Assembly: GCA_913046825.1 (NCBI GenBank)
Contig: CAJWTF010000018.1
Location: 1-38,319, forward strand
From: an uncultured Rickettsiales bacterium
Lineage (GTDB): Bacteria; Pseudomonadota; Alphaproteobacteria; UBA8366
Length of the DNA: 38,319 nucleotides
Direction of reading: 5' to 3'
Shown here piece by piece: positions 8,356-16,523 of the stretch (position 1 is its first letter; each line of letters starts with the position of its first letter). The notes under the pieces were generated by a model. The model was not told the origin of the DNA. It saw nothing but the letters and a program-made list of their open reading frames with translations, and searched no databases. The position numbers were made by a program, and so were the translations under genes.

Positions 8356-8880
8356 ATGGATTTGAAAGATCATATCAGAAGCATTCCAGATTTCCCTAAG
8401 CCCGGCATCCTCTTCTATGACATCTCGACATTACTGGCCCATCCGGGCGCATGGCGTCATTGCGTTGACCGGCTCGCCGCCGATGTGAAACCACTGGCGC
8501 CGGACCTTTTGGTCGGCATCGAATCGCGCGGCTTCCTGACGGCCGCTACCCTGGCACTCGAACTCGGCTGCGGTTTCGCAATGATCCGCAAAAAGGGCAA
8601 ACTCCCAGGAGCAACCATCGGCCACACCTACGATTTGGAATACGGCAGCGACACAGTCGAGATTCAAGCCGACGCGATCTCTCCCGGCCAACGCGTGGTC
8701 ATCATGGACGATCTATTGGCCACAGGTGGCACGGCGGCGGCGGCGGTGGAGCTCATTCGCGATGTCGGCGGCGTGGTCGCCGGCGCCAGCTTCATCATCG
8801 AACTCACGTTCCTGCCGGGCCGCGCCAAGCTGGATGCCTTGCAAGTACCTGCGTCAACGCTCACCGCCTATGACGACTAA
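8356..8880 (+). CDS. apt: Adenine phosphoribosyltransferase
   Basis: Salvages adenine: adenine plus PRPP gives AMP and pyrophosphate, in the cytosol. The 174-residue protein has the family N-terminus [17 protein letters not shown] at 8-24. The PRPP-binding loop [14 protein letters not shown] spans about 114-127, and the flexible-loop region is near residues 76-105. Length matches typical bacterial Apt (170-180). The start at ATG 8356 is supported by AAGGAAG eight bases upstream. It is flanked by genes on the other strand, so it is probably transcribed alone. The neighbours give no hint of special regulation. Confidence 0.95.
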   Translation: MDLKDHIRSIPDFPKPGILFYDISTLLAHPGAWRHCVDRLAADVKPLAPDLLVGIESRGFLTAATLALELGCGFAMIRKKGKLPGATIGHTYDLEYGSDTVEIQADAISPGQRVVIMDDLLATGGTAAAAVELIRDVGGVVAGASFIIELTFLPGRAKLDALQVPASTLTAYDD

Positions 8881-8940
8881 TCTCAACACATTTCTCTACT
8901 GACTATACGCCGGGTAAAAGATCGAGATTTTAGCGGCACC

Positions 8941-9888
8941 CTATCCGCGTTCTTGTTTGACCTGTTCATAGACGAGGACGGCAGCGGCGAAATCTTCGAG
9001 TGACGCGCCTACTGATTTGAACATGGTTATTTCATCCGTCGAGGTACGCCCTGGATGGCGTCCTTGCACGAGAGCGTACAGGTCGACCAAATCATCGAAA
9101 TTCAATACACCCGAAGCCAACGGCTGCGTCAGATCGCCAGCCGCTTTCGGCGCACCGGTCAACGTATCGCAAAAAACATTTGCCCGACGTATGGAAGTGT
9201 CATCGGTCTCGCGTACTTCGGGCCGATATCCACCGACGAGGTCCAGATGCGTCCCGTCACGTAGCCACTCACCTAGCACCAATGGTTCCGGCGAAAACGT
9301 GGCGCAGGAGATGACATCGACGCTACGTGCCGTCGCCTCGATATCTTCCACCGCTTCGGCTTGCAGGCCTAGATCGCCGGCCGCCGCCGCGAGCCGCCGG
9401 GCTTTCGCATGATCGCGGCCCCACACATACGTCATTTCCAAGGGACGGACGGCGCGGTGAGCGAATATTAGGTTCCAGGCGACTCGGCCGGTCCCGACCA
9501 CGAGATGCGACTTGGCATCTTCCCGCGCGAGATAATCCACCGCGACCGCTGACGCCGCCGCGGTCCGACGCGCCGTAACCTCACCACCGTCGACTTGCGC
9601 AAGCGCCTCGCCGCTCTTACCGTCGAACAGAATCACGATGCCATTCACCGCAGGCATGCCTCGCGCGGCGTTTCCGGGAAACATATTGACCAGCTTCACA
9701 CAAACGTACTCACCGGCCCGCCAAGCCGGCATCATCATGATCTTGCCTTCGGGTTCTCCGGGCACATCGATGTAATGTTGATGCTTGGCCGGAGATTCGA
9801 CACCGCCCTTGAAAGCGTCACGGATTGCCTCAACCAACGGTTTCCATTCCAGACGCTCGCGCGTCTCATCCAGCCCGACAACAATCAT
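8941..9888 (-). CDS. Ornithine cyclodeaminase / mu-crystallin family protein
   Basis: A 315-residue NAD(P)-binding protein of the family comprising ornithine cyclodeaminase, alanine dehydrogenase (archaeal type) and ketimine reductases. Visible family segments are KIMMMPAW, the central Rossmann region around SHLVVGTGRVAWNLI, and the C-terminal TMFKSVGASLEDFAAA. The usual Rossmann GxGxxG/A is changed here: GTGRVAWN in place of GTGxQA. The start is ATG 9888 because GGAGG lies eight bases before it; the longer frame from GTG 9903 would overlap that ribosome binding site. It is divergent from the HOT operon across a 119-base gap, so shared regulation is possible. The substrate cannot be told from sequence; an amino acid or cyclic imine is likely. 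Confidence 0.88.
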   Translation of the reverse strand: MIVVGLDETRERLEWKPLVEAIRDAFKGGVESPAKHQHYIDVPGEPEGKIMMMPAWRAGEYVCVKLVNMFPGNAARGMPAVNGIVILFDGKSGEALAQVDGGEVTARRTAAASAVAVDYLAREDAKSHLVVGTGRVAWNLIFAHRAVRPLEMTYVWGRDHAKARRLAAAAGDLGLQAEAVEDIEATARSVDVISCATFSPEPLVLGEWLRDGTHLDLVGGYRPEVRETDDTSIRRANVFCDTLTGAPKAAGDLTQPLASGVLNFDDLVDLYALVQGRHPGRTSTDEITMFKSVGASLEDFAAAVLVYEQVKQERG

Positions 9889-10007
9889 TTCAGCATCCTC
9901 CACTCGAATTCACGCACTACGGGCTGACGAAACCGCCCACGTTCTATAAAGTCGCGCCGCGTTAGATACATGATTGCGGCAATTCGGGACAGGGAGCGAC
10001 CTCTAGC

Positions 10008-11318
10008 ATGACACTTTCACCCTATTATACACATGGCGAGGGCCGCGAATCCGCCTTTACGGTGACACCGCCAAAGATCAAGTTTGGGCCTGGATCTCTG
10101 CGTGAGGTCGGACACGACGCGAAGGCCCACGGCATGTCCCGTGTGGCACTCTATACGGATAAGAAGGTCGTGGGCCTAGAGCCGGTCGCAACTGTTAAGG
10201 CCGCATTGACAGCCGCAGGCGTCGACGTCGTGGTTTTCGACGGGGTCGAAGTAGAGCCAACCGACAAATCCTTCAAGGCAGGTATTCAATTCGCCAAGGA
10301 AGGCAATTTCGATGGTTTTTTCTCCGTTGGCGGTGGCTCCAGTATGGACACGGCCAAAGCCGCCGATCTCTATACCTCGCACCCGCCGGAAAACTTCCTC
10401 GACTACGTCAATGCGCCGATCGGAAACGCCGTCCCTGTCCCCGGCCCGCTAAAGCCGCATATCGCATGCCCTACAACTTTCGGCACCGCCAGCGAATGCA
10501 CCGCCGTTGCCATTTTCGATCTGCTGGAGATGGAAGTGAAAACCGGCATCTCGAACGCTTATCTTCGGCCGAGCTTAGGCGTCCTTGATCCCGACACGCT
10601 TGCGACCATACCGGGGGAAGTGCTGGCCGCGAACGGCTTCGATGTTTTTACCCATGCCTGCGAATCCTACACAGCCATCCCCTATACCAGCCGCACCAAA
10701 CCCGACGATCCGACCGGACGGCCGGTCTACCAGGGCGCCAATCCCTATAGCGACCTCGCCACAATGGAGGCGATCCGGTTAATCGGCGCCAATCTGGTGG
10801 AAGCGGTCAAACAGCCGGGCGCATCGGAATTCCGCGAGAAACTCATGTTCTCCGGCATGCTCGCCGGAATCGGTTTCGGCAATTCGGGCGTTCATATTCC
10901 GCATGCGATGGCCTATGCCGTCGCCGGATTGGTGCGGGATTACTATCCCCAGGGTTGGAAATCGAACCACCCGATGGTGCCGCATGGCACTTCCGTCATC
11001 GTCAACGCGCCCGCCGCGTTCCGGCTCACCGGCCCTGCCTGCCCGGAGCGCCACTTCACGGCGGCTGAAGCCATGGGCGCCGATATATCCGGCGCGGTTG
11101 TGGCCGATGGTGGCGACCTCCTGGCGGATCGCATCATCGCGATGATGAAGGAAACCGGCCTGCCCAACGGTATCGGCGGCGTCGGTTATAGCGAGGAAGA
11201 CATTCCGAACCTCGTTAAGGGAACCTTGCCTCAGCAGCGTTTGCTCGTCATGTCACCCAAGAGTGTCGCTGAGCCGGAACTCGCCCAGTTATTCAAAGAC
11301 GCAATGCGGTATTGGTGA
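10008..11318 (+). CDS. Hydroxyacid-oxoacid transhydrogenase (HOT, ADHFE1-like)
   Basis: A 436-residue group III (iron-containing) alcohol dehydrogenase that closely resembles HOT/ADHFE1 along its length. HOT oxidises 4-hydroxybutyrate to succinic semialdehyde while reducing 2-oxoglutarate to D-2-hydroxyglutarate, with tightly bound nicotinamide cofactor. The NAD motif is VGGGSSMDTAKAADLY at 107-122. Metal ligands are Asp212 and His216 (GFDVFTHACES), His299 (VHIPHAMAY) and His326 (PHGTSV). The inserted stretch between the last two ligands and the segments FLDYVNAPIG and KGTLPQQRL are HOT-like features rather than those of simple alcohol dehydrogenases. GGGAG lies 11-12 bases before the ATG. 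It is first of four tightly packed genes; the next encodes an enzyme able to recycle D-2-hydroxyglutarate. The subfamily call is strong; the physiological hydroxyacid is inferred. Confidence 0.9.
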   Translation: MTLSPYYTHGEGRESAFTVTPPKIKFGPGSLREVGHDAKAHGMSRVALYTDKKVVGLEPVATVKAALTAAGVDVVVFDGVEVEPTDKSFKAGIQFAKEGNFDGFFSVGGGSSMDTAKAADLYTSHPPENFLDYVNAPIGNAVPVPGPLKPHIACPTTFGTASECTAVAIFDLLEMEVKTGISNAYLRPSLGVLDPDTLATIPGEVLAANGFDVFTHACESYTAIPYTSRTKPDDPTGRPVYQGANPYSDLATMEAIRLIGANLVEAVKQPGASEFREKLMFSGMLAGIGFGNSGVHIPHAMAYAVAGLVRDYYPQGWKSNHPMVPHGTSVIVNAPAAFRLTGPACPERHFTAAEAMGADISGAVVADGGDLLADRIIAMMKETGLPNGIGGVGYSEEDIPNLVKGTLPQQRLLVMSPKSVAEPELAQLFKDAMRYW

Positions 11319-11323
11319 TCGAT

Positions 11324-12742
11324 ATGCCCGAAATTTCAGACCACATTTTGCAACGCCTCAAGGACGCGGTCGGATCGAACGGGTATTTAGACCACCCAAA
11401 TGAGACGGAGTCTTATGCGGTCGACGCCCGCGAACTCTATCACGGCAAGACACCCTTGGTTTTGCGCCCCGCCACGACAGCGGAAGTCTCCACCGTCGTC
11501 CGAATTTGCGCGGAGGCTCGCATCCCGATCACCCCTCAAGGTGGCAATACCGGTTACTGCGGCGGAGCCACTCCCGACGAGAGCGGGCAGCAGATTATCA
11601 TCTCGCTCGCGCGGATGAATAAAGTCCGCCACATCGATGCACTCAATTACACGCTGACAGCGGAAGCCGGATGCATCCTCACCGCAATCCAAGATGCGGC
11701 CGAGGAAGCCGACCGCCTCTTCCCCTTGAGTCTGGGAGCAGAAGGCAGCTGTCAGATCGGCGGAAACCTCTCGACCAACGCGGGCGGTGTCGCGGTTTTG
11801 CGCTACGGCAATACCCGCGACTTAGTGCTTGGCCTCGAAGTCGTGCTGCCGGACGGGGAGATCTGGAACGGGTTGCGGCGGCTGCGCAAGGACAATACCG
11901 GGTATGATTTGAAGCACCTCTTTCTCGGCGCGGAAGGCACGCTCGGTATCGTGACGGCCGTGGTGCTGAAACTCTTTCCGCGCCCGCAAGACGTGGTGAC
12001 TAGCTTCGTCGCATTGCCGGACGCCCATGCCGCGTTGAAGCTCCTCTCGCGCATGCGATCCGCCACCAGCGACGGTGTCGCCTCGTTTGAGTATGTGCAC
12101 CGCCGATGCATCGATCTTGTATTGGCCCATATTGAAGGGTCCGTCGATCCTTTCGACGAGGCGTACGAGCATTACGCTTTGATCGAGTGCAGCGCCGGGC
12201 GTCTGGATTCGGGTCTTGGAGAGACGGTCGAGGAAGCCCTTGGGGAAGCCTTCGAAGCGCAAGAGGTTGCGAATGCGGTCATCGCCAGCAGTGGCCAACA
12301 GGCGGCTGCGTTGTGGCGGCTGCGGGAGACCATTCCCGAAGCCCAGAAACTTGCGGGCGCCGGGCTGAAACACGACATCTCCGTGCCGCTAACCAGCGTG
12401 CCCGAATTTCTGGCCCGCGCGACCGACCTTGCGACCGCAATGATCCCCGGCATCTGTGTTATTCCCTTTGGGCACATGGGTGACGGGAATATTCACTTCA
12501 ATCTCAGCCGCCCGCCTGAGACCGACGGCGCTGAAATGATGGCGAAGGCCCATGACTTGGAAGTCTCGGTTCACGACCTCGCGGTCGAGTTGGACGGCAG
12601 CTTCAGCGCCGAGCACGGGATCGGAAAGCTCAAACGGGGCGAATTGGCGCGCTATAAGTCGGATGTCGAATTCGACCTGATGCAGAAAGTGAAACACGTC
12701 ATCGACCCGAACGGCATGATGAATCCCAGAAAGGTGCTCTAG
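11324..12742 (+). CDS. FAD-linked oxidoreductase, D-2-hydroxyglutarate dehydrogenase-like
   Basis: A flavoprotein of the FAD-binding PCMH/vanillyl-alcohol oxidase type with a C-terminal 2-hydroxyacid dehydrogenase domain, 472 residues from ATG 11324. PITPQGGNTGYCGGATP and NLSTNAGGVAVLRYGNTRD form the FAD site. FGHMGDGNIHFNLSRP and FSAEHGIGKLKR are the metal/substrate-side motifs shared by D-2-hydroxyglutarate and D-lactate dehydrogenases. It probably oxidises a D-2-hydroxyacid and passes electrons to a quinone or electron-transfer flavoprotein. The frame also opens at TTG 11312 and GTG 11315, overlapping the HOT stop; no clear ribosome binding site decides the start, but overlap or near-overlap indicates translational coupling. 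Adjacency to HOT makes D-2-hydroxyglutarate the best substrate guess. D-lactate or another D-2-hydroxyacid is the alternative. Confidence 0.9.
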   Translation: MPEISDHILQRLKDAVGSNGYLDHPNETESYAVDARELYHGKTPLVLRPATTAEVSTVVRICAEARIPITPQGGNTGYCGGATPDESGQQIIISLARMNKVRHIDALNYTLTAEAGCILTAIQDAAEEADRLFPLSLGAEGSCQIGGNLSTNAGGVAVLRYGNTRDLVLGLEVVLPDGEIWNGLRRLRKDNTGYDLKHLFLGAEGTLGIVTAVVLKLFPRPQDVVTSFVALPDAHAALKLLSRMRSATSDGVASFEYVHRRCIDLVLAHIEGSVDPFDEAYEHYALIECSAGRLDSGLGETVEEALGEAFEAQEVANAVIASSGQQAAALWRLRETIPEAQKLAGAGLKHDISVPLTSVPEFLARATDLATAMIPGICVIPFGHMGDGNIHFNLSRPPETDGAEMMAKAHDLEVSVHDLAVELDGSFSAEHGIGKLKRGELARYKSDVEFDLMQKVKHVIDPNGMMNPRKVL

Positions 12743-12745
12743 CCT

Positions 12746-13885
12746 ATGACCGAACTTCCAGCGACCCCGCCGCTCTCACTCGCCAAGGTGGAGCCGATTC
12801 TCCTGCGCGCCAAGATCGATACACCGGTCATCACTTCCTTCGGCACCATACCCGAACGCGCGGTTCTCTTAGTGCGGCTCGAGGATAAGGATGGAGCGGT
12901 CGGATGGGGTGAAATATTCGGCAACTTCCCAATGCACGGGGCGGAGAACCGCGCACATTTGGTGCGCGACTATATCGCCCCGATCGCGTTGTCGGAAGAA
13001 TGGGAATCGCCGGCGCATGCCTTCGAAGGGATGACTCGAAAAACACACATCATGACATTGCAATCCGGCGAGCCCGGTTCTTTCGCCCAAGCCATCGCCG
13101 GGGTCGATATCGCGTTGTGGGATCTGGCCGCACGGCGAGCGGGCAAGCCACTTTGGCAACTGCTGGGCGGAAAGCGCGGCAGAGTGCCAACATATGCAAG
13201 TGGCCTCAACCCCAAGGGTTTCGGAGGGATAGTGGAGCGCAAACTCGACGAAGGTTACAACGCCTTCAAGATCAAGATCGGCTTTGGAAGGGAGGTTGAC
13301 TTCGCTGCCCTCACCAAAATGCGGGAGATGATCGGCGAGGATGCCTTGATGACCGATGTCAACCAAGGCTGGGATGTGGAGACGGCGTGCGAAAATTGGG
13401 CCGCCTATTCTGAGTTCAATCTAGGCTGGATCGAGGAGCCGCTGCCCGCGGACCGGCCTCTGGACGAATGGAGACAGATTGCTGCCCTCGGCGGGAGCCC
13501 GGTCGCCGCGGGCGAAAACTTACTCGGTGATGCTCAATTCGGCGAACACATCGACGCCAAGGTTTTCGATGTCGTGCAGCCGGATATGTGCAAATGGGGC
13601 GGCTTCACCAAGACATTGCCGCTTGCCCGGCGCATCGTCGCGGCCGGACAGACCTATTGCCCACACTTCCTGGCGGGGCCGATCGGGGTTATGTCAGCGG
13701 CTCATTGCCTGGCGGCGGCGGGCGGTGACGGTGTTTTGGAGATCGATGCCAACGGCAATCCCATTCGGGAACGGTTGACCGGAGGACTCCCGCCGATAGA
13801 CAATGGCATCTTAACCCTGCCGAGCGGGCCAGGATTGGGTATTGAACCCGACGCGGCGGCTCTACACGAGTTTGCCACGCATTGA
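12746..13885 (+). CDS. Enolase-superfamily enzyme, mandelate racemase subgroup
   Basis: A 379-residue member of the mandelate racemase/muconate lactonizing family. It abstracts a proton alpha to a carboxylate bound to magnesium. The catalytic KxK is Lys175/Lys177 (AFKIKIG). Metal ligands are Asp204 (DVNQGW), Glu230 (WIEEPL) and Glu257 (AGENL). The His-Asp dyad is Asp280 (VVQPD) and His307 (CPHFLAG), and Glu332 sits where mandelate racemase has its electrophilic Glu. The His-Asp dyad points to the racemase/acid-sugar dehydratase subgroup rather than true muconate cycloisomerases. It begins three bases after the previous stop and precedes the hydrolase by 16 bases, so it belongs to the operon. 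Likely acts on a hydroxy-carboxylate; exact reaction unknown. Confidence 0.9.
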   Translation: MTELPATPPLSLAKVEPILLRAKIDTPVITSFGTIPERAVLLVRLEDKDGAVGWGEIFGNFPMHGAENRAHLVRDYIAPIALSEEWESPAHAFEGMTRKTHIMTLQSGEPGSFAQAIAGVDIALWDLAARRAGKPLWQLLGGKRGRVPTYASGLNPKGFGGIVERKLDEGYNAFKIKIGFGREVDFAALTKMREMIGEDALMTDVNQGWDVETACENWAAYSEFNLGWIEEPLPADRPLDEWRQIAALGGSPVAAGENLLGDAQFGEHIDAKVFDVVQPDMCKWGGFTKTLPLARRIVAAGQTYCPHFLAGPIGVMSAAHCLAAAGGDGVLEIDANGNPIRERLTGGLPPIDNGILTLPSGPGLGIEPDAAALHEFATH

Positions 13886-13901
13886 TTTGAGGAGGGGCAG
13901 A

Positions 13902-14690
13902 ATGAAGGTTAGCGCAAACGGGATACAATTAAACTACCAGGCTTCTGGGGATGCCCACGGCCCTGTGGTTGTTATGAGCCATTCGCTTGCCGCGACCCAC
14001 GCGATGTGGGACCCGCAGATGGATGTGCTCAAGGACTACCGCATTATACGCTACGACATGCGCGGGCATGGGGAATCAGACGCCCCCGCGATGGACTATT
14101 CGCTGGAAATGCTCGCCGATGATCTGTTCGGACTGATGGACGCGCTCGAGATCAACCAGGCGCATTATATCGGCCTGTCGATGGGCGGCATGATCGGGCA
14201 GACCGCCGCTCTCAAGGATCAAAACCGGTTCCTCTCGCTCTCGCTCTGCGATACGTCCAGCCGAGTACCGCCGGAATTGCGGGGCGCCTGGGACGAGCGG
14301 ATCGCCACCGCGCAGGCGGACGGCATGGAAGCGCTGCTCGAGGGCACGATGGAGCGCTGGTTCTCCGCCGAATACATGGAGAACGAGCCGGAAGAGTGCG
14401 ACAGGGTTCGGGACATGATCCGCAACACCAAGGTGTCCGGCTTCAGCGGATGTTGCCGCGCCATTCAAGGCCTCGACCTCACCGACCGGATTTCCGCCAT
14501 TTCCGTCCCGACACAGCTGATCGTCGGTGAGGATGACCCGGGCACGCCAGTCGCGGCGCATGAAGTCATGCACGAGAAGATCGCAGGTTCGGAACTGGTC
14601 GTGATCCCAAATGCGTTGCACTTCTCGAACGTGGAACAAAAGGACGCGTTCAACAACGCCTATATGGTGTTCTTGGGAAAGCATAGTTAG
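13902..14690 (+). CDS. Alpha/beta hydrolase, 3-oxoadipate enol-lactonase-like
   Basis: A 262-residue alpha/beta-fold hydrolase. The nucleophile is Ser93 in the elbow GLSMGG, the acid is Asp211 or Asp212 in VGEDDPGTP, and the base is His240 in NALHFSNVEQ. RYDMRGHGESD at 50-60 is the conserved strand-turn of PcaD-like enol-lactonases and related esterases. The start at ATG 13902 is fixed by GGAGGGG just upstream (13891-13897); a longer frame from 13842 would run into the enolase gene. It is the last gene of the four-gene operon. PcaD-type proteins open lactone rings, so in this context it may convert a lactone to a hydroxyacid for HOT (inference). A simple esterase or peroxidase-like hydrolase cannot be excluded. 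Confidence 0.88.
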   Translation: MKVSANGIQLNYQASGDAHGPVVVMSHSLAATHAMWDPQMDVLKDYRIIRYDMRGHGESDAPAMDYSLEMLADDLFGLMDALEINQAHYIGLSMGGMIGQTAALKDQNRFLSLSLCDTSSRVPPELRGAWDERIATAQADGMEALLEGTMERWFSAEYMENEPEECDRVRDMIRNTKVSGFSGCCRAIQGLDLTDRISAISVPTQLIVGEDDPGTPVAAHEVMHEKIAGSELVVIPNALHFSNVEQKDAFNNAYMVFLGKHS

Positions 14691-14729
14691 ACCACCGCAA
14701 AGCCCTTCCTTCGACACTCCATTTATAAA

Positions 14730-14855
14730 CCGTCATTCCGGGGCTACGGCGCGGGAACCAGAGATTGTGTCCTTAGTCTTTCACACAATCGGATCACGGT
14801 TTGGTAGTGTTCAGGCTATAATTCCGGATAACGCCCTGCGTTTCCGGAATGACGG
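14730..14855. repeat. MITE-like intergenic element with perfect 12-base inverted ends
   Basis: CCGTCATTCCGG at 14730-14741 is exactly mirrored by CCGGAATGACGG at 14844-14855. Inside lies a second inverted pair, GATTGTGT (14762-14769) and ACACAATC (14782-14789). The 126-base unit fills the gap between the hydrolase stop and the FAD oxidase start. The right end recurs at 22177-22188, also between genes, with shared sequence (TAACGCCC) a little further in. This is how dispersed non-coding palindromic elements look; it might also stabilise or end the operon transcript. Confidence 0.65.
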
Positions 14856-14874
14856 CCCTATAGAGATAATTACC

Positions 14875-16170
14875 ATGACAACTCAAACTTCCCTTTGGCG
14901 GGCATTCACACCGCCCACCGCTAAATTCGAAACTCTCGAGGGTAGCGTTGAGACCGACGTCACGATCATCGGCGCTGGGTTCACTGGCCTCTCGACAGCA
15001 CTGCATCTGGCGAAGGCCGGGAAATCCGTCACCGTTCTGGAGGCCGAAGATGTCGGCTTTGGCGCGTCGGGCCGGAACAATGGGCAGGTTATCCCGGTAC
15101 TGACCCGCGCCGATCCCGACTACCTGACGGCAAAATTCGGTGCGGCCGGCGAGCGTTTCGTAAATCTCATCGGCGGCTCGGCAGCTTATCTCTTCGATTT
15201 AGTACGCGAACACGACCTGGAATGCGAAGCCGAACAATCCGGCTGGATCCAGCCAGCGCACAGTCCGGGCCGGTTCAAGGCGATTTCAGAGAAACGTTAC
15301 CGCCAATGGGAAAAGCATGGGGCCGATGTGGAGCTCTTGGATAAAGTCAATTTGGAGAGCCGGATCGGCACCAACTTTTTCTTTGGCGGCTTCGGCAATA
15401 AAACTGGCGGCCATGTAAACCCACTTGCCCTGACGCGAGAGCTCGCCCGCGCCGCCGCCGAAAACGGCGCGGTCATTTATGAGCGCTCCCCCGCCATGAG
15501 TTATACCGAGAAGGGAGACGGCTGGAGGGTGACCAGCCCGGCAGGCAACATCCAATCCCGCGCCTTGGTCGTCGCCACCAACGCTTATACGGGAGAGGCC
15601 GCGCCCGCACTGGCGCCAAGGCTCGCGCGGAGCGTCATGCCGGTCACTTCCTGGCAGTTGGCAACCGCCCCTCTTAGCGACAATGTCCGCAGCACCGTGG
15701 TGCCCAACCGCCAAGCGATCTCCGACACCCATGGCGACCTGCACTTCTTCCGCTATGACGCCCGCAACCGGCTGATCACCGGCGGGGCGTTGGCCATGCC
15801 GTTCAACGGCCACGGCCGCATTCGCGCCCGCATCGCGAAGCGCCTGCAGCGCATCTTCCCGCAATTCATCGAACCGGAAATCGAATATTCATGGACCGGC
15901 TATGTCGGCGCCACCCGGGATCACACACCGCATTTCCACAGGCTCGGCCCCAACGGCTGGACCTGGATCGGCTGCAACGGCCGAGGCGTCGCCCTCTCCG
16001 TCGCACTCGGCGGCGAGCTGGCGAAGGCGGTGCAAGGGGCCAGCGAACACGACCTCGCCTTCCCGCTGACCGAAATCGAGCCCCTCCCCCTCCACGGCTT
16101 CCTCCGCACCACCGCCCGCCCCTTCACACTATCGCTCTACCGCTACCGCGATTGGCGGGAGATGGGGTGA
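14875..16170 (+). CDS. FAD-dependent amine/amino-acid oxidoreductase (DAO family, PuuB-like)
   Basis: A 431-residue D-amino-acid-oxidase-fold protein. The Rossmann FAD motif TIIGAGFTGLSTALHLA follows a short N-terminal segment (WRAFTPPTAKF), and GFGASGRNNGQV is typical of gamma-glutamylputrescine oxidases and similar enzymes. The C-terminal YSWTGYVGATRDHTPHF and GCNGRGVALS close the flavin site. Such enzymes oxidise a primary or secondary amine to an imine/aldehyde, giving peroxide or reducing a carrier. The frame is open far upstream, but ATG 14875 begins at the family's N-terminus and lies just after the palindromic element. It may be separately expressed from the HOT operon because of the 184-base gap. 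Substrate unknown; polyamine-derived or N-alkyl amino acids are the usual range. Confidence 0.9.
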   Translation: MTTQTSLWRAFTPPTAKFETLEGSVETDVTIIGAGFTGLSTALHLAKAGKSVTVLEAEDVGFGASGRNNGQVIPVLTRADPDYLTAKFGAAGERFVNLIGGSAAYLFDLVREHDLECEAEQSGWIQPAHSPGRFKAISEKRYRQWEKHGADVELLDKVNLESRIGTNFFFGGFGNKTGGHVNPLALTRELARAAAENGAVIYERSPAMSYTEKGDGWRVTSPAGNIQSRALVVATNAYTGEAAPALAPRLARSVMPVTSWQLATAPLSDNVRSTVVPNRQAISDTHGDLHFFRYDARNRLITGGALAMPFNGHGRIRARIAKRLQRIFPQFIEPEIEYSWTGYVGATRDHTPHFHRLGPNGWTWIGCNGRGVALSVALGGELAKAVQGASEHDLAFPLTEIEPLPLHGFLRTTARPFTLSLYRYRDWREMG

Positions 16171-16523
16171 GATTCGGCTAAGGCTGTATCTTAAAATGGC
16201 AGGTGTTAAGTAATGAAATCTGCCCAAATTCCAATAAAACTCTTTTAAATATGAAATATTATTAAGTATATCTGATTATATATATTGAATTTTTATAAAA
16301 TAATTTATTATAGTATCTGGATATAATGATTAATTCATCAATTTTGAATGTTTTCACCTTGATACTGCTTACCGAAGCTGAATCTGTAAATCTACTCGAA
16401 ACTGCACTTTAGGGCGGAACATCAGACGATGAACCATCGAGCCTCCACTCTTTTGCTTCAACAGGCTCAGCATGAGCTCTGTACGTGGAGATCGGCCTCT
16501 ACTAAACGCGATATAATTTCTTT
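16171..16523. other. Gene-free stretch with a very AT-rich core
   Basis: About 350 bases between convergent genes. Roughly 16200-16335 is extremely AT-rich (runs such as ATTATATATATTGAATTTTT), in sharp contrast to the surrounding GC-rich genes. The rest is mixed. There is no open frame of note, no clear terminator hairpin followed by a T run, and no repeat that I can match elsewhere in the window. Confidence 0.55.
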
